Shown piece after piece: positions 23,944-35,035 of a DNA stretch of 64,000 bases. Origin of the DNA: Symsagittifera roscoffensis (taxonomy: Eukaryota; Xenacoelomorpha; Acoela; Convolutidae). The stretch spans positions 49,241,220 to 49,305,219 of the forward strand of contig NC_087063.1 in assembly GCF_963678635.1 (NCBI RefSeq), in the 5' to 3' direction. Every line of letters begins with the position of its first letter. Positions within the stretch are counted from its first letter, which is position 1. The position numbers and the translations under genes are program-made. The notes beneath the pieces were generated by a model, which was not told the DNA's origin, did not search any database, and saw nothing but the letters and a program-made list of their open reading frames with translations.

Positions 23944-26900
23944 ATGTTCATTACCTTTAAAACCATTTTAGCTTGCCTTTCCAGTGGAGAAATTATACAA
24001 CAAAAACTGGAACACTATCTAAAACAATCCCAGTTACAAATGAACAACGATCAAACTTCAAACAAAGCCATCTCTAAGGGATCCAAAACTACCCCTCCAA
24101 AAAACACAACTATGGGGCAAATTTTTGACTTCAGTTGCATAGACTGGCGTCTTGTCTCTCACGTCACCTTGGCTGGGATGTTGGGGAATGGATGTGTGTG
24201 CTGTTTGTGGTACAATCATATTTTTGACAGGCTTATCAAACCTGGATTTACGGCCAAGATACTGGCTAAACGCGTGATGGTCGATAACTGCATCGCTGGA
24301 GGATCATGTCTCATAGTATTTTACGCAAGTGAGCTCAAATCGAAGCTATTCTTAGCATAAATGGTATTATATTTTATTGTTCCGACTTTCGATACGAAAG
24401 TAACGGAATATTTGTGCTCGGGGTGGGTTTTTTTTTCTTCAGACAAATTTCGACTTTTTAACTAGCCATTTTTGACGGATTTTTTTTTATATCATTCAAA
24501 AGGTATTGTTGTCCTGAGCTTACATTTGAAAAGATATTTCACCTGTGATTATTTTTCGTAAAGTTATGAGGGTTTAAAGATTGCCATTTTGACCAATTTG
24601 GGACAATTAACGCGCGATATAATTCGCGCTATTAATGCGTAAGCGGAGGTTTAATCCGTCTTATAAATCGTTCCAAATTGGTTGAACGAAGCTTATTTGT
24701 CATAATTGATTTGTTACAAGGAACTAAATCTATCTTTTTGTACTTTATATGACGTGTGGGGGGATGATTTTCAAAAAAAATTTCAAATTTTAGAAAAAAA
24801 AATTTCATTTTTTTTATTTCATTTAATTTTTTAAATGTTGTTACTGCTGCTCCATAAACCTTAAAAGGCAGTCGGAACATTCAGGGCTTCGCCCTGATAC
24901 GAGCAGTCTTGTTTCTATTTGATAACTTCTGGCTTGCTTTAGCTCTCGCAATTTTGGAGAACTCCAGCATAAAAGAAAAAATAGGCCAGAACTTTGGACT
25001 ATCATACTTGGCATCTTGGACATACTGGGTTCCAATACAGGTATTACTTTTAATCTTATTAACCAGGGTAAACTTCTTAGAAAAACCAAAGCCTATAACA
25101 TGACTCCGAATTCAGCTTAGTTTGAGTTCCACTTGTATTGCCTTTTGACCCACCAGATAGTCAAGCATTGGGGCAACATTGCCCTTCTGACAAACGGAAT
25201 AGTTAGTCAAAAAAATCAATTTCTAACTCAATGATTGTCACTATCAGCTTTTCAATCACTCCGCCGATGCTTTCTAATTGATTTCAAATTAATTTGGAAA
25301 TATCGAGGCGAAGCTGCATATCCCAAACAAAAATAAATGGCTAAAAGGAGCTATAAAAGGCAAGTTAAGTTCCCTCTGAGAGGAGTCCAACTCAGTAAGT
25401 CCAAAGGCGGACTCAATTAACAAATTTGCCAAGGACTCTTAATAGCGACAAACATTAGCCACTAATAAAGAGGACAAAACGCACCCTAATAAAAAGTTCA
25501 TGTAGCAAAAGAGCTTATTTGTTCAGGACTAATTACGCTATTTCAATTGAAAAAGAGAACTTGTAGTATACACACAGCCAACAGATTTTTCGAAACGTGT
25601 AAGAGAACAATGAGACCGAAAGACGAGTCGATTGAACATTTTTCAACTTTCAAACTTTCAAGTATATCAACTTAAAACTCTTTGAATTTCAATTTTTGTT
25701 CCGACTTTCGATATGAAAGTAACGGAATATTTGTGCTGGATGTGGGTTTTTTATCTTCAGACAAATTTCGACTTTTTAACTAGCCATTTTTGACGGAATT
25801 TTTTTATATCAATCGAAAGGTGTTGTTGTCTTGAGCTCAAATTTGAAAAGATATTTCACCTGTGATCATTTTTCGTAAAGTTATGGGGATTTAAAGATTG
25901 CCATTTTGGCCAATTTGGGACAATTAACGCGCGATATATTTCGCGCTATTAACGCGTAAGCGGATATTTAATCCGTAATAGAAATCGTTCCAAATTGGTT
26001 CAAAGAAGCTTATTTGCCATAATTGATTTGTTACAAGGAGCGAAATCTATCCTTTTGTACTTTATATGGCGTGTGGGGGGATGTTTTTCATAAAAAAAAT
26101 TTCAAATTTTAGAAGAAAAAAAATTTTCATTTTATTTTATTACATTTAATTTTTTTTTGTTATTACTGCTCCATAAAACTCAAAAGGCAGTCGGAACACT
26201 TAGGGCTTCGCACTGATACGAGCAGTCTTTGTTTTCTTTTCTTCTTGTTTCTTTTACCCCCCCCCCCCCCCCCCTATAGCGAAAACTGAATCAGAATGTA
26301 TATTTTTCAATCCGCTGGGAATTCCGGAAATTAATGTTCACTTTTGAAACCATAAGGCGTTCATGTATTTTGTGATATTTACACTTTGCTGTTCGTCAGT
26401 GGAGTTTACATTCCTTTTAGCAAATGAAAAGAACAGAAACTTGAAAAAACCATAAATCACACCACAAAAAAAATCATAACGATCTTTATAAGAGAAAATC
26501 ATTTTGTTCTTTGACACTTAACAAGCATTTGCTTGTTTAAATAATAAAAACACAAATTCGGTGAAGAAAAATGAGCCTAAAAATTACCGACAGATTCCAT
26601 CATCCGATCTTCTAAAGCTCTTTGAATCTCTAAACATAGCCAAAAGACAGCTGGAAAAGTGTTTATGAGCTCAATGACTAAGAAAATTCAGCCCACTATT
26701 GGAATTTTGATTTTTACTCAGTCGGAGCATATTTAGCAAATGGGTTTGAATTGATTATAACGTTGTCAAACGTGCGACTTATTGCCGAAATAAAAACTGC
26801 AAAAAAAATTATAATCACTTCGCTCATTAATAGTTAATTTAAACAAGACTGCTCGTATCAGGGCGAAGCCCTGAATGTTCCGACTGCCTTTTAAGGTTTA

Positions 26901-29900
26901 TGGAGCAGTAATAATATTAAAAATTTAATGAAATAAAACAAAATGAAAAAAAAATTCAAAAAAATTGAATTTGTTTTTAAATAAAAATCATCCCCTTACA
27001 CGCCATGTAAAGTACAAAAGAATAGATTTTTCTCCTTGTAACAAAGCAATTATGGCAAACAAGCTTCTTTCAACCAATTTCGAACGATTTCTAAGACGGA
27101 TTAACTCTCCGCTTACGCGTTAATAGCGCAAAATATATCGCGCGTTAATTGTCCCAAATTGGCCAAAATGGCAATCTTTAAACCCCCGTAACTTTACGAA
27201 AAACAATCACAGGTGAAATATCTTTTCAAATTTGAGCTCAGGACAACATAACCTTTCCAATGATATAAAAAAATTTCGTAAAAAATGGCTAGTTATAAAG
27301 TCGAAATTTGTGTGAATAAAAAAACCCACCCCGAGCACAAATATTCCGTTACTTTCGTATTGAAAGTCGGAACAATAAGGATGTTCAGTTTTTGTGTCTC
27401 ACTAAATGTTACTCTAGTAAACTACACGAGTGGTGCAAAAATGGAACGTGGCCAAAGAAAAACTTCAGACTTTGAATAAGCCCATAAAAAACGCTCCAAA
27501 TGATAAAATATATATATCGACCATCAATCAAAACACTTTTTTTGTATATTTGTTCAACTATTTTTGTATATTTTTAGTGAGACGTTGAGAAAGCGAGATA
27601 TGAAATTTACCTTACCTGTTTAAACAGTAATAGCAAAACCAATACAAATGTAAATAACAAAAAAGAGGACCTATATCCTATATAAGTGTTCAACTCATTC
27701 ATTGATTTTCAAGACTGTTCGTTTCTGGACACAACCCCTGCTTTTTATGACTAAAAATATTTTTTGATAAATGAAGAAATTCCCCCGACTCTGTGTAAGT
27801 ACAAATATTTGGCGTCTAGCAACAAAATAAGACTAAATTGCTCAACAAAACCACAATGAGTTCTTCGAAAGTATGAACAAAAAGTACTGAAATAATAAAT
27901 TAAGTCTTGAAGGAATATTGAGATCAATCAACTAGCCTGAATTCAATTTAAAACGATTTAAGTGCTTTGAAAATTGAATTAATTCGCCGCTCTATAATTT
28001 TGCCGAGCATGAAAGAGAGCGCCTAAATTGCGCAAAATTTAATCCAGAACTTTTATGAATTCCAAAATTTCAAACAATTTACGAGAATTGATCGCCAGCT
28101 TTATGGATTTGATCTGACTCTCGAAGAAAGTGACGAAAATATATGCTATGCGTGTTTTTTATTGACACCATTTTTACACAGAACGTTTTGACAGCTTGGA
28201 GATCAATCCAGAAAACTGATTCCCGGACCGGTGTACTCGCACTAGCCTAACCGTGGTCAGAATCTTCTCGTTTAATTGATAATAGTTTGATAAGCTAATT
28301 TTTTTTGTGTGTGACGAATTATCCAGCACTCAGAATTGTTCCAAATTGAAATACAAGTAACTAAATTTGTCATATTAATTCAGTCTGTAAATGACTCAAA
28401 TTTTACGTGTCTGTACAAAACAGTCCCATACAAAACAGTCCAATGCAAAACAGTCCGAAAAAACATAGCAAAATACAAAAAAACAGTCCCATACAAAACA
28501 GTCCCAAAAATAGTCCAAAAAATAGTCCAAAAAACAGTCCCATTGATCGAAGTGATAATTGTTCTAGAAGCTGATAAGTAAAGTTATCTCATATTAAACA
28601 CATTTTGATACCAACTAATCCGGATAACAATAGGTACTATAGTAGAGAAATTAGAACAACCTAGATAACAGCAGCGGCTACTCAATAAAAGCAATAATCT
28701 TCGAAACATTAAAGTTAACGCAATTTAAGAAAGTGGACTCTTTTTTTAATCTAAGCAAAAAGAGACAAGTTGTTCAATCTGTTTCATTTGCAAACACTTG
28801 ACAACACTCAATAGAAACGAAATTCACTATCTATCGATGGAAATCATACTTACAAACAAAAATTCTGAGTTACTGATTTTTGAAGGGTATGCTTATATTA
28901 AACACAGAACACTGGCAGACAACTCCCTTTCCTGGCGCTGCGGACAAAGTAGCTGCAATGGCCGTGTGCGTACAAAGGACGACTCCGTTGAGATCGTTAA
29001 AGATCACTGCCACTTCCCCGATCCAGCTGACATCGAAAAACGTAAGTTCAGAAAAACACTTAAAGATCGAGCAGCAGTATCCGATGTAACACCGCGACAG
29101 ACTATTTTCGCAGCCCAACGTGATGTGAACCGAGAAACAGCTGTTCATTTACCTAGTTATTCTGCTAATCAGCAAGCTGTAAATAGAGTTCGACGCGAAA
29201 AAAGACCAAAGATGGCAGAGCCAACATCGCTGACTGGCTTTGAACTACCACTGGCTCTAGAGAAAACCCACGATGGAGAGCAGTTCCTTCTTCACGATTC
29301 TGGTCCCCAAAATCGGGTTATTGTGTTCGCCACGTTACCTGGATTAGACTTACTATCTTTATCGGATGATTGGTTCTGTGATGGAACGTTTTCGACTGCT
29401 CCCAATGTTTTCTATCAGATTTATACTATACACGCTTCTGTTGAAGGATGCCTTATTCCTATTGTTTACGCTCTGCTACCCGACAAAAAGGAATCAACTT
29501 ATTGTCGCCTTCTCAGTATTCCTAAAGTTGATTCCCCAAAACGCGTCACAATTGATTTTGAAGTAGCTGTGCGAAACTCAATAATAGCTACCCATCAGAG
29601 TGCTCAAATTCAATTTTGTTTTTTCCATATGAGTCAAAGTGTCTGGCGACATGTTCAGTCGTCAGGCAATACTCACAATTACAACAAGGACCTTAATTTT
29701 CGCGAACTTATTCGAATGCTTCTCGCAACAGCATTTCTGCCCGTAGAGGACGTCCCCACAGCTTTCGAGCTTCTGCAAGGTATGGCATCTGAAGAAAGTC
29801 AACCGATTTTCAATTATTTTGAGGACACATATATTGGTAGACTGACTTCTCAAGGACGACAGAAGCCCAGATTTAATATGGAGCAATGGAGTTGCCATCA

Positions 29901-31890
29901 AAGAGTAAAAAACGACCTTCCCCGCACCAACAACGCTGTAGAAGGTTGGAACAGCAACTTCGTGAAACTGGTCAATAGTAAGCATCCATCATTCCCAAAA
30001 CTGATCGAGAAGTTCCAGGACGAGCAAAAAAACGCGGAAATACTGTTGGAAAAAATGTGCGCAGGACAAAAAGTAGCCAGACCCAAAAAAGCTAAATACC
30101 AAAAACTCCAAATACCAAAAAGCTAAATACCAAAATTTTTCCAAGTTAATTAATTTCCTTGATTTTTCAAAGTTGAGCTAGAGTCGATTTGAAACCGGCA
30201 AAATAATGAATCCATACAAGGTGTTGATTTTTCTTTTCCCTCCGCCCAACCCTCTAAGGTTGAACCCTTTGTTGTACCCTAGATATACCCGTTATCATAT
30301 TTACCCGAATTTCAACTTTTTTCGGAAAATTGGAAAAATTTTTGTGCCGCCGGAGATTCGATCCTTTGATCTCTAGAGTTTGAGACTAACGCTTTAACCA
30401 CTATACCATGAATCCTTTGATTTTCATCCAAATTATTGTTCCAAATTTGGCTCTTTGATCTTTAATTGCCCATGTTTGAGTTTTCAAAGCGTAGATCAAT
30501 TCGGTCGGCGCCAAAAGATCAAGGTCATGAAATTCAACTGGTTTTGGATTGTTTTGTATGGGACTGTTTTTTAGAACCTTTTTTTGATGTTTCGGACTCT
30601 TTTGTATGGGACTGTTTTGTATGGGACTGTTTTGTATATGCACCAAATTTTAGCAGTTAATATTTGATGTAGGCAGTCCGAAATTTATAATTAATCAAAA
30701 CTTTTTTTACCAAAAATATTCGAGATCATTTAAGGGGGAGCCGGAACATTCAGAGTTCGACTTTCGAAGAAAACGGAAGACTTATGATTGGGGTGGTTTT
30801 TTATATTAAGAGTAATAAACGTAAAGAAGATTCTTATATAGGTCTTGATGATTCTTTTTAGATTTCCAGCGGAATAAAAACTTTACCTTTTGATCCAGTT
30901 TTCGCAAGTTGGGTTAATATTATCAAAAAAGCGTCAGTCAAACATTGTTCTAGAAAATGCAAGAGCTGAAAGGGCATCTATTTTTTTCTTCAAAATTCAA
31001 ATTTTTTCTCCATTGAAGATTTTGACTCGCTGAAATCAAATTTAAAAAGATATTTTACCTCCGATTAGTTTTTGCAAAGTTCTGGGGGTTTGAAAATTGC
31101 CAAGTTGGTCATCTTCTGGACTAAGTTATGTGAGCTTGGAAGAGTTTATTCATAATGCTGAGAGCGTAACGGGAATTATTTATGCGTGGCAAAATATCCC
31201 GCACAACATAATCGTTCGAAATTGAATTAATTGAGGCTATCTAATCGGTCGTATTAATTTCGTTTGACTCAAATTTTTGCACTCGATCTTTAATTTTGTC
31301 CAAAATTTATAGTTTTCCATTTTTTTTCTTCTCCCAAAAATTTTTCGGTATGGATTGAGGGGCAGTCGGAACATTCAGGATTTCACTCTGATATTCAAGC
31401 AGTTTTGTTTCATTTGTGCTCAGGGCGTCAATGTATTCAAAAGGTTATTAAACTTCCATCAAATTTTTTCTTGCATAAACACTTCGTGAATATGGTCGTT
31501 AACAATGGACTGCCCGAAAATACTATGCTTGCAAGCACGCTTGTTTGAAAAAGCAAAATAACCGTTTTTTTGGCATTATAGAACATTTTCGGAAAGCTTC
31601 TCCGCTCGAATCACGACTGAAAAGCTTCAGTATGAAGGCTCATTTGTTATCATCTGTTCTTTAATTTTGGCAGCTACAAACTAGTGTTACAGCAATAAGA
31701 GTTTTCACTGCTTTCGGTTTAGTCTCCTGAAATTTCTTTCTTTCACGTTTAGTACATCAACTTCCGCTGGTTTGGACCCGAGTGGAGAGTCGCATTTGTA
31801 GCAGTGAGCACATTAGTATGGAGCGTCCTTCTGTGTATCATCAAAAACCCACGTTTCCATGTTCTTAAGCCCTCAGACTTCGAAGGATAA
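23944..31890 (+). CDS. MPV17L2: MPV17/PMP22-family protein, MPV17L2-like, three exons
   Basis: MPV17-family proteins are small proteins with about four membrane segments in mitochondrial or peroxisomal membranes. MPV17L2 supports mitochondrial ribosome assembly. Three exons join in matching phase: 23944-24328, 24943-25040 and 31753-31890, 621 nt, 206 aa (human MPV17L2 is also 206). Family marks are the SSGEIIQQKLE block, DWRLVSHVTLAG, a WY pair (CLWYNHIFDRL), KRVMVDNC and, in the last exon, INFRWFGPEWRVAF followed by LVWSVLLCIIKNP. Splice sites are GCAA|GTGAGC, TTTAG|CT, CAG|GTATTA and TTTAG|TAC. An unusual Asn/Lys/Thr-rich insert at about residues 30-58 precedes the FDFS block. Intron 1 holds a family A MITE, and intron 2 (6.7 kb) holds two more, a MULE and a decayed copy. 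The exact member (MPV17L2 or another) is inferred from length and motif wording. Confidence 0.85.
24379..24911 (+). mobile_element. MITE-like family A, copy 3 (near full length)
   Basis: It runs from GTTCCGAC with the hairpin ACTTTCGATACGAAAGT to the 3' hairpin CAGGGCTTCGCCCTG followed by ATACGAGCAGTCTTG. The ends contain GTTCCGACT and AGTCGGAAC in inverted orientation. It has no coding capacity and lies in intron 1 of the MPV17L2-like gene. No clear target duplication was seen. Confidence 0.8.
25698..26229 (+). mobile_element. MITE-like family A, copy 4
   Basis: Same termini and order of blocks as the copy at 24379, with a few percent divergence by eye and changes inside the 3' hairpin. It lies in intron 2 of the MPV17L2-like gene. 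Confidence 0.8.
26257..26274 (+). repeat. Poly-C run (18 bases)
   Basis: An uninterrupted run of C just after family A copy 4. Such runs are prone to length error in sequencing. Confidence 0.95.
26844..27373 (-). mobile_element. MITE-like family A, copy 5
   Basis: Reverse-oriented near-full-length copy. It begins with the reverse complement of the 3' terminus, including an intact GGGCGAAGCCC hairpin, and ends with the reverse complement of GTTCCGACTTTC. It lies in intron 2 of the MPV17L2-like gene. Confidence 0.8.
28410..28545 (+). repeat. MULE left terminal array of ACAGTCCCATACAAA motif
   Basis: Several perfect and decayed copies of a 15-base motif sit in tandem just inside the left end. 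The mirror-image array at 30535-30636 forms the right end. Confidence 0.85.
28837..30126 (+). CDS. MULE transposase with FLYWCH-type zinc finger
   Basis: 429 aa from the ATG at 28837; the frame is open further upstream but with no earlier ATG. Residues about 15-60 form a FLYWCH-like finger (W33, C35, C40, H57, H59) for DNA binding. The MULE DDE core follows. The first Asp is in WFCDGTF (D182), the second in TIDFE (D240), then comes the CFFHMSQSVWRHV block, and the Glu is in NNAVEGWN (E369). A basic tail ends the protein. The enzyme would cut and paste the surrounding element. No frameshift or stop interrupts it, unlike the other transposons here. The segment before the second Asp looks somewhat short for the family. 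The gene sits in intron 2 of the MPV17L2-like gene, same strand. Confidence 0.9.
   Translation: MEIILTNKNSELLIFEGYAYIKHRTLADNSLSWRCGQSSCNGRVRTKDDSVEIVKDHCHFPDPADIEKRKFRKTLKDRAAVSDVTPRQTIFAAQRDVNRETAVHLPSYSANQQAVNRVRREKRPKMAEPTSLTGFELPLALEKTHDGEQFLLHDSGPQNRVIVFATLPGLDLLSLSDDWFCDGTFSTAPNVFYQIYTIHASVEGCLIPIVYALLPDKKESTYCRLLSIPKVDSPKRVTIDFEVAVRNSIIATHQSAQIQFCFFHMSQSVWRHVQSSGNTHNYNKDLNFRELIRMLLATAFLPVEDVPTAFELLQGMASEESQPIFNYFEDTYIGRLTSQGRQKPRFNMEQWSCHQRVKNDLPRTNNAVEGWNSNFVKLVNSKHPSFPKLIEKFQDEQKNAEILLEKMCAGQKVARPKKAKYQKLQIPKS
30344..30415 (-). pseudogene. tRNA-like sequence inside the MULE
   Basis: On the minus strand there is a good A box (TGGTATAGTGG) and B box (GATCGAATC). A 7-base loop CTCAAAC lies between them, which would place anticodon CAA. 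Acceptor and D-stem pairing are poor, so this is more likely a tRNA pseudogene or SINE head than a working tRNA. Confidence 0.45.
30535..30636 (-). repeat. MULE right terminal array (inverted)
   Basis: Copies of TTTGTATGGGACTGT, the reverse complement of the left-end motif, run up to the right end of the transposon. Confidence 0.85.
30730..31405 (+). mobile_element. MITE-like family A, diverged copy 6
   Basis: It keeps the order of family A blocks: a GACTTTCGAAG-type start, the 'gatattttacc' block, 'gattgccaa', and the 3' 'cagtcggaacattcagg ... gcagttttg'. It is much more diverged than the others and carries extra sequence. It lies directly after the MULE. Confidence 0.55.
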
Positions 31891-32872
31891 AGCTGACCAG
31901 AGGTTCGAGCAACATGAAGAACAGAGCTGATCTAAGATTCGAGCACCATGAAAAACTTTGGCATATTACTCAACTTCAGTTATACGCTTAATATTAATGC
32001 ATTACATAAAAGCTTAGCAAACTTGACTATCTGATCGAAGTTTAACGACCTCCTTCTACTAAAAAAGCAAAACTAATGAATTCAATTTCCAAATACTAAG
32101 TATTACCAAATTGAAAACTATTTACAGCGATAGAAAGACATCTGGACAACGTAAATGCAAATCAATGTACTGCAGTGCACTTGCAGCGGTGTTCAAAACA
32201 GAATTTACTGAAAGATTATCATCACAAATTATTATCGATTCATCTATCTTTAATGAACTAACTAACAGATTACGCTCCTTTTTGAAAGTTATCAGCCATA
32301 AAATACAGAAGGAATCTAAGACTTGACTCCTTCGTTCACCTTTGAACTGCAAAATGCAGATTTACCAAAAAACCCATTGCTTTTAGACCTCACTTTCGAA
32401 GAATCGTGCCATTCAGTGATTTCTAAGTTTCGGAAACAATATTTCAAAATTTTGTTTTTGAGAAAATTAGATAAATAGTATTATCGCAAGGGTAAATATC
32501 ATGAAAAGTCAGCTATAATACCTCAGTTTGATTGAATTACATCAAATGAGATAATATTTATATCAATTTGAACACCACAAGTATTTAAAATATTCTCTCG
32601 GAGAAACATCTGTTAGAAATAATCTATACAAAATCTAATACATAACAAAATTCCAGCGAAAAAATCAAAACGCATCCCAATTTGGAAATATAGCTTCTTT
32701 TCTTTCTTGCCACAAAGCTGAAATCCAAACAATTAGTACCATATTTCACTGTAATTTGGAAAACTGAAGATAAAGAACTGAAATGAAAGGAACTGAAGTA
32801 AATGAAACTTGGCGATATGAAGGTCCACACAGCATGCAGTGGCAACGATTTCTAATTCCAGATCAGTTTGTA
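31891..32872. other. Convergent intergenic region, no gene recognised
   Basis: It lies between the 3' ends of the MPV17L2-like gene (plus) and malic enzyme (minus), so it holds both 3' UTRs. A 71-codon frame at 32111-32326 has no recognisable motif and is not called. Confidence 0.5.
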
Positions 32873-34657
32873 TCACTTCACCTCATTCGGACCATCAAGA
32901 GGGAACGGGTAAAGTTTGGGCATGAAATCTCTGTACTCATAATCATACACATGCTCTCTTATAAACTCATCTTTATCCATCGGTTCCGGGTAGTAAGTAG
33001 CGATTCCAGTTCTGTAACTGTACTCGGCTAGTCTGGCGGCTAATTTGATACTGTCTTCTCTGATATCGCCCAGGGGCGGGTAGAGCAACCCGCGATCCAG
33101 GTCTTCCTCTCTGACCATCTCAGCTAGATACTGCGCACACTTCAAAAACATGTGTTCAGTTATATGTTTCACTCTACAACTCATCGCCGTCATTGCCATA
33201 GCCGGAAATATGAAAGCGTTGTTTCCTTGACCCGTGTAGAACGTCTTACCTTCATACTCCACAGGGTCGAAGGGACTTCCAGACGCGAATAGAATTTTTC
33301 CCTTCGAAATTCTATAAACATCTTCAGCTGTACATTCAGCACACGATGTCGGGTTGCTCAGGGCAAATATCACTGGTCTTTCATTCCACTCCGACATTTT
33401 TGCAATTATTTCATGCGATATCAGACCTGGGGAACCGGTAGCTCCAAGCAGTGCAGTCGGTTTAACCAAATCAATCACCTCTTTGTAGTCCGGCATTAGC
33501 GGAAAGTCTTTGCAGAACGGCTTTTGGAAGCTAGAAATTGCCGCGTCTGTTCTAGATTTAACTAAGAGTCCATCTTTGTCCACCAAAAAGATCGAATTGT
33601 AAGCTTCTTGACTTGTCAAGCCACTGTCGACCATTGCCCTGTGAAGCAACATTGCGATACCTGTGCTAGCTCCCCCCGCTCCCAAAAACAGAAACTTGTT
33701 CTCTCTCAAAGGAACTTTGGTGACCCGTAGGGCAGATAGAAGCCCTGCTACTGCAACAGCAGCAGTACCTTGAATGTCATCATTAAACGTGCAGTACTGG
33801 TTTCTATATCTATGAAGAAATTTAAATGCATTTTGATTGGCGAAGTCCTCGAACTGAATGAGAGTAAACTGTCCGTACTTTCTTTTCACGGCCGCCATAA
33901 ACTCTTCCATTAAGGCGTCGTATTTTTCACCTGTAACTCTTTTATGTCTCAATCCTGTATAGAACTTATCATTCAATAGTTTATCGTTGTTGGTCCCTAC
34001 ATCAATACAAACTGGTAAAGACTGATGCGGCTGAACACCTGACAGCGCCGTGTAAAGGGCTAGCTTCCCTACACTAATGCCCATCGCATATGCTCCTAGA
34101 TCACCCAAACCCAGAACTCGTTCACCGTCAGTTACAACTATTGCTTCTATATTTTGCTCAGGCCAATTGCACAGGACATCGTATACATGTCCTAAGTCGT
34201 TGATCGTTATGTACAGACCTCTAGGTTGATGGTAAATCATGCCATATTTGAGACACACTTCTCCTACCGTTGGTGTGTACACTATCGGCATCATTTGTTC
34301 TATATTTTCAATGAGAACTCTGTAAAATAGTTTCTTGTTCCGCATTTGCAAATCTGTCAGGTAGATATATTTGTTCAGGTTCGACGTCAGAGCATTGAAG
34401 TTCAGCAGAACCCGCTCATGCTGTAAGTCTTGGTTAGTAACTACAGGTGGCAACAAACCGTGGATCCTTAACGTCTGACGTTCTTCTATAGTGAATGCTA
34501 GTCCTTTATTTAAAGCAGGTTCGCGTAAGAGTTGAGTGCCCTGAATTGCATGGTTCTGGGGCGATTTCTCTTTGGAACCATTTCTGACAAATTGCGATGA
34601 AACTGCAGCTGATTGTCGCTTTGAGACACTAACTAGTCGTGACTTACAAACAAACAT
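32873..34657 (-). CDS. ME: Malic enzyme, NAD(P)-dependent, single exon
   Basis: Malic enzyme oxidatively decarboxylates malate to pyruvate and CO2 with reduction of NADP or NAD. The open frame of 594 aa covers the whole family without an intron. The N terminus (MFVCKSRLVSVSKRQS, basic and without acidic residues) looks like a mitochondrial targeting peptide. Catalytic Tyr is in YTPTVGE (Y127) and Lys in GISVGK (K198). Metal ligands are in FEDFANQ (E270, D271) and FNDDIQGTA (D293/D294). The nucleotide-binding Gly motif is FLGAGGASTG (326-333), differing from the usual GAGEAALG. At the cofactor-specificity position, usually Lys in NADP and Gln in mitochondrial NAD enzymes, this protein has Cys439 (NPTSCAE). 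Cofactor preference therefore cannot be read from sequence. A retrogene origin or simple intron loss could explain the single exon. Confidence 0.96.
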   Translation of the reverse strand: MFVCKSRLVSVSKRQSAAVSSQFVRNGSKEKSPQNHAIQGTQLLREPALNKGLAFTIEERQTLRIHGLLPPVVTNQDLQHERVLLNFNALTSNLNKYIYLTDLQMRNKKLFYRVLIENIEQMMPIVYTPTVGEVCLKYGMIYHQPRGLYITINDLGHVYDVLCNWPEQNIEAIVVTDGERVLGLGDLGAYAMGISVGKLALYTALSGVQPHQSLPVCIDVGTNNDKLLNDKFYTGLRHKRVTGEKYDALMEEFMAAVKRKYGQFTLIQFEDFANQNAFKFLHRYRNQYCTFNDDIQGTAAVAVAGLLSALRVTKVPLRENKFLFLGAGGASTGIAMLLHRAMVDSGLTSQEAYNSIFLVDKDGLLVKSRTDAAISSFQKPFCKDFPLMPDYKEVIDLVKPTALLGATGSPGLISHEIIAKMSEWNERPVIFALSNPTSCAECTAEDVYRISKGKILFASGSPFDPVEYEGKTFYTGQGNNAFIFPAMAMTAMSCRVKHITEHMFLKCAQYLAEMVREEDLDRGLLYPPLGDIREDSIKLAARLAEYSYRTGIATYYPEPMDKDEFIREHVYDYEYRDFMPKLYPFPLDGPNEVK

Positions 34658-35035
34658 TTTCTGAAATTAAATATTTCATATTACACTCAACTATAAAGGA
34701 AAGTTTTGAAGCAATTACTGATCGCAAGTCTAAAGAAAAAATAATATGATATTTATCATCTATTGTATTGAAATATGCGATTCTGAATACCTTTTGAATT
34801 AAAATAAAGGAGACTTCCCCACTCAATAAATGACTAATCTAGAACTTATATTCAAACACTTTTCTAACTTAATTCAAACGTGAATGCATCTTTCAAACGT
34901 AGATCTTCATGAAAATCAGAGACTAGTATTGAAGACTGGTGAAAACCTATTCCAATGTAACACGTTTGATGCAGAAACGTTATTCGTGATTTTCGATTTG
35001 ATGCGTCTTCGTATTTGGTCCAGGTTAAAGAAGAA
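34658..35035. other. Spacer between Orai 3' end and malic enzyme start
   Basis: Short AT-rich spacer between two minus-strand genes. It must contain the Orai 3' UTR and the malic enzyme promoter. A possible 5' UTR intron is suggested by the TTTCAG-like context just upstream of the start, but I cannot confirm it. Confidence 0.5.

Larger units (their letters stand above)
28397..30652 (+). mobile_element. Complete Mutator-like (MULE) DNA transposon with 9-bp TSD
   Basis: The 9-mer CAAATTTTA occurs directly at 28397-28405 and 30644-30652. Between them is a 2238-bp element (28406-30643). Its inverted ends (GTGTCTGTACAAAAC left, GTGCATATACAAAAC right in reverse complement) lead into arrays of the motif ACAGTCCCATACAAA in opposite orientations: about 28410-28545 on the left and about 30535-30636 on the right. 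A 9-bp target duplication is the Mutator hallmark. The transposase frame inside is intact, so the copy is probably young and possibly autonomous. Confidence 0.9.

Noticed and set aside
24841-25089. Minus-strand frame opposite MPV17L2 exon 2
   Set aside because: The plus strand carries the family motif with matching splice phases; the minus frame runs into a repeat and has no homology.
26257-26274. Poly-C run as a possible regulatory or quadruplex site
   Set aside because: A plain homopolymer next to a MITE; no further evidence of function.
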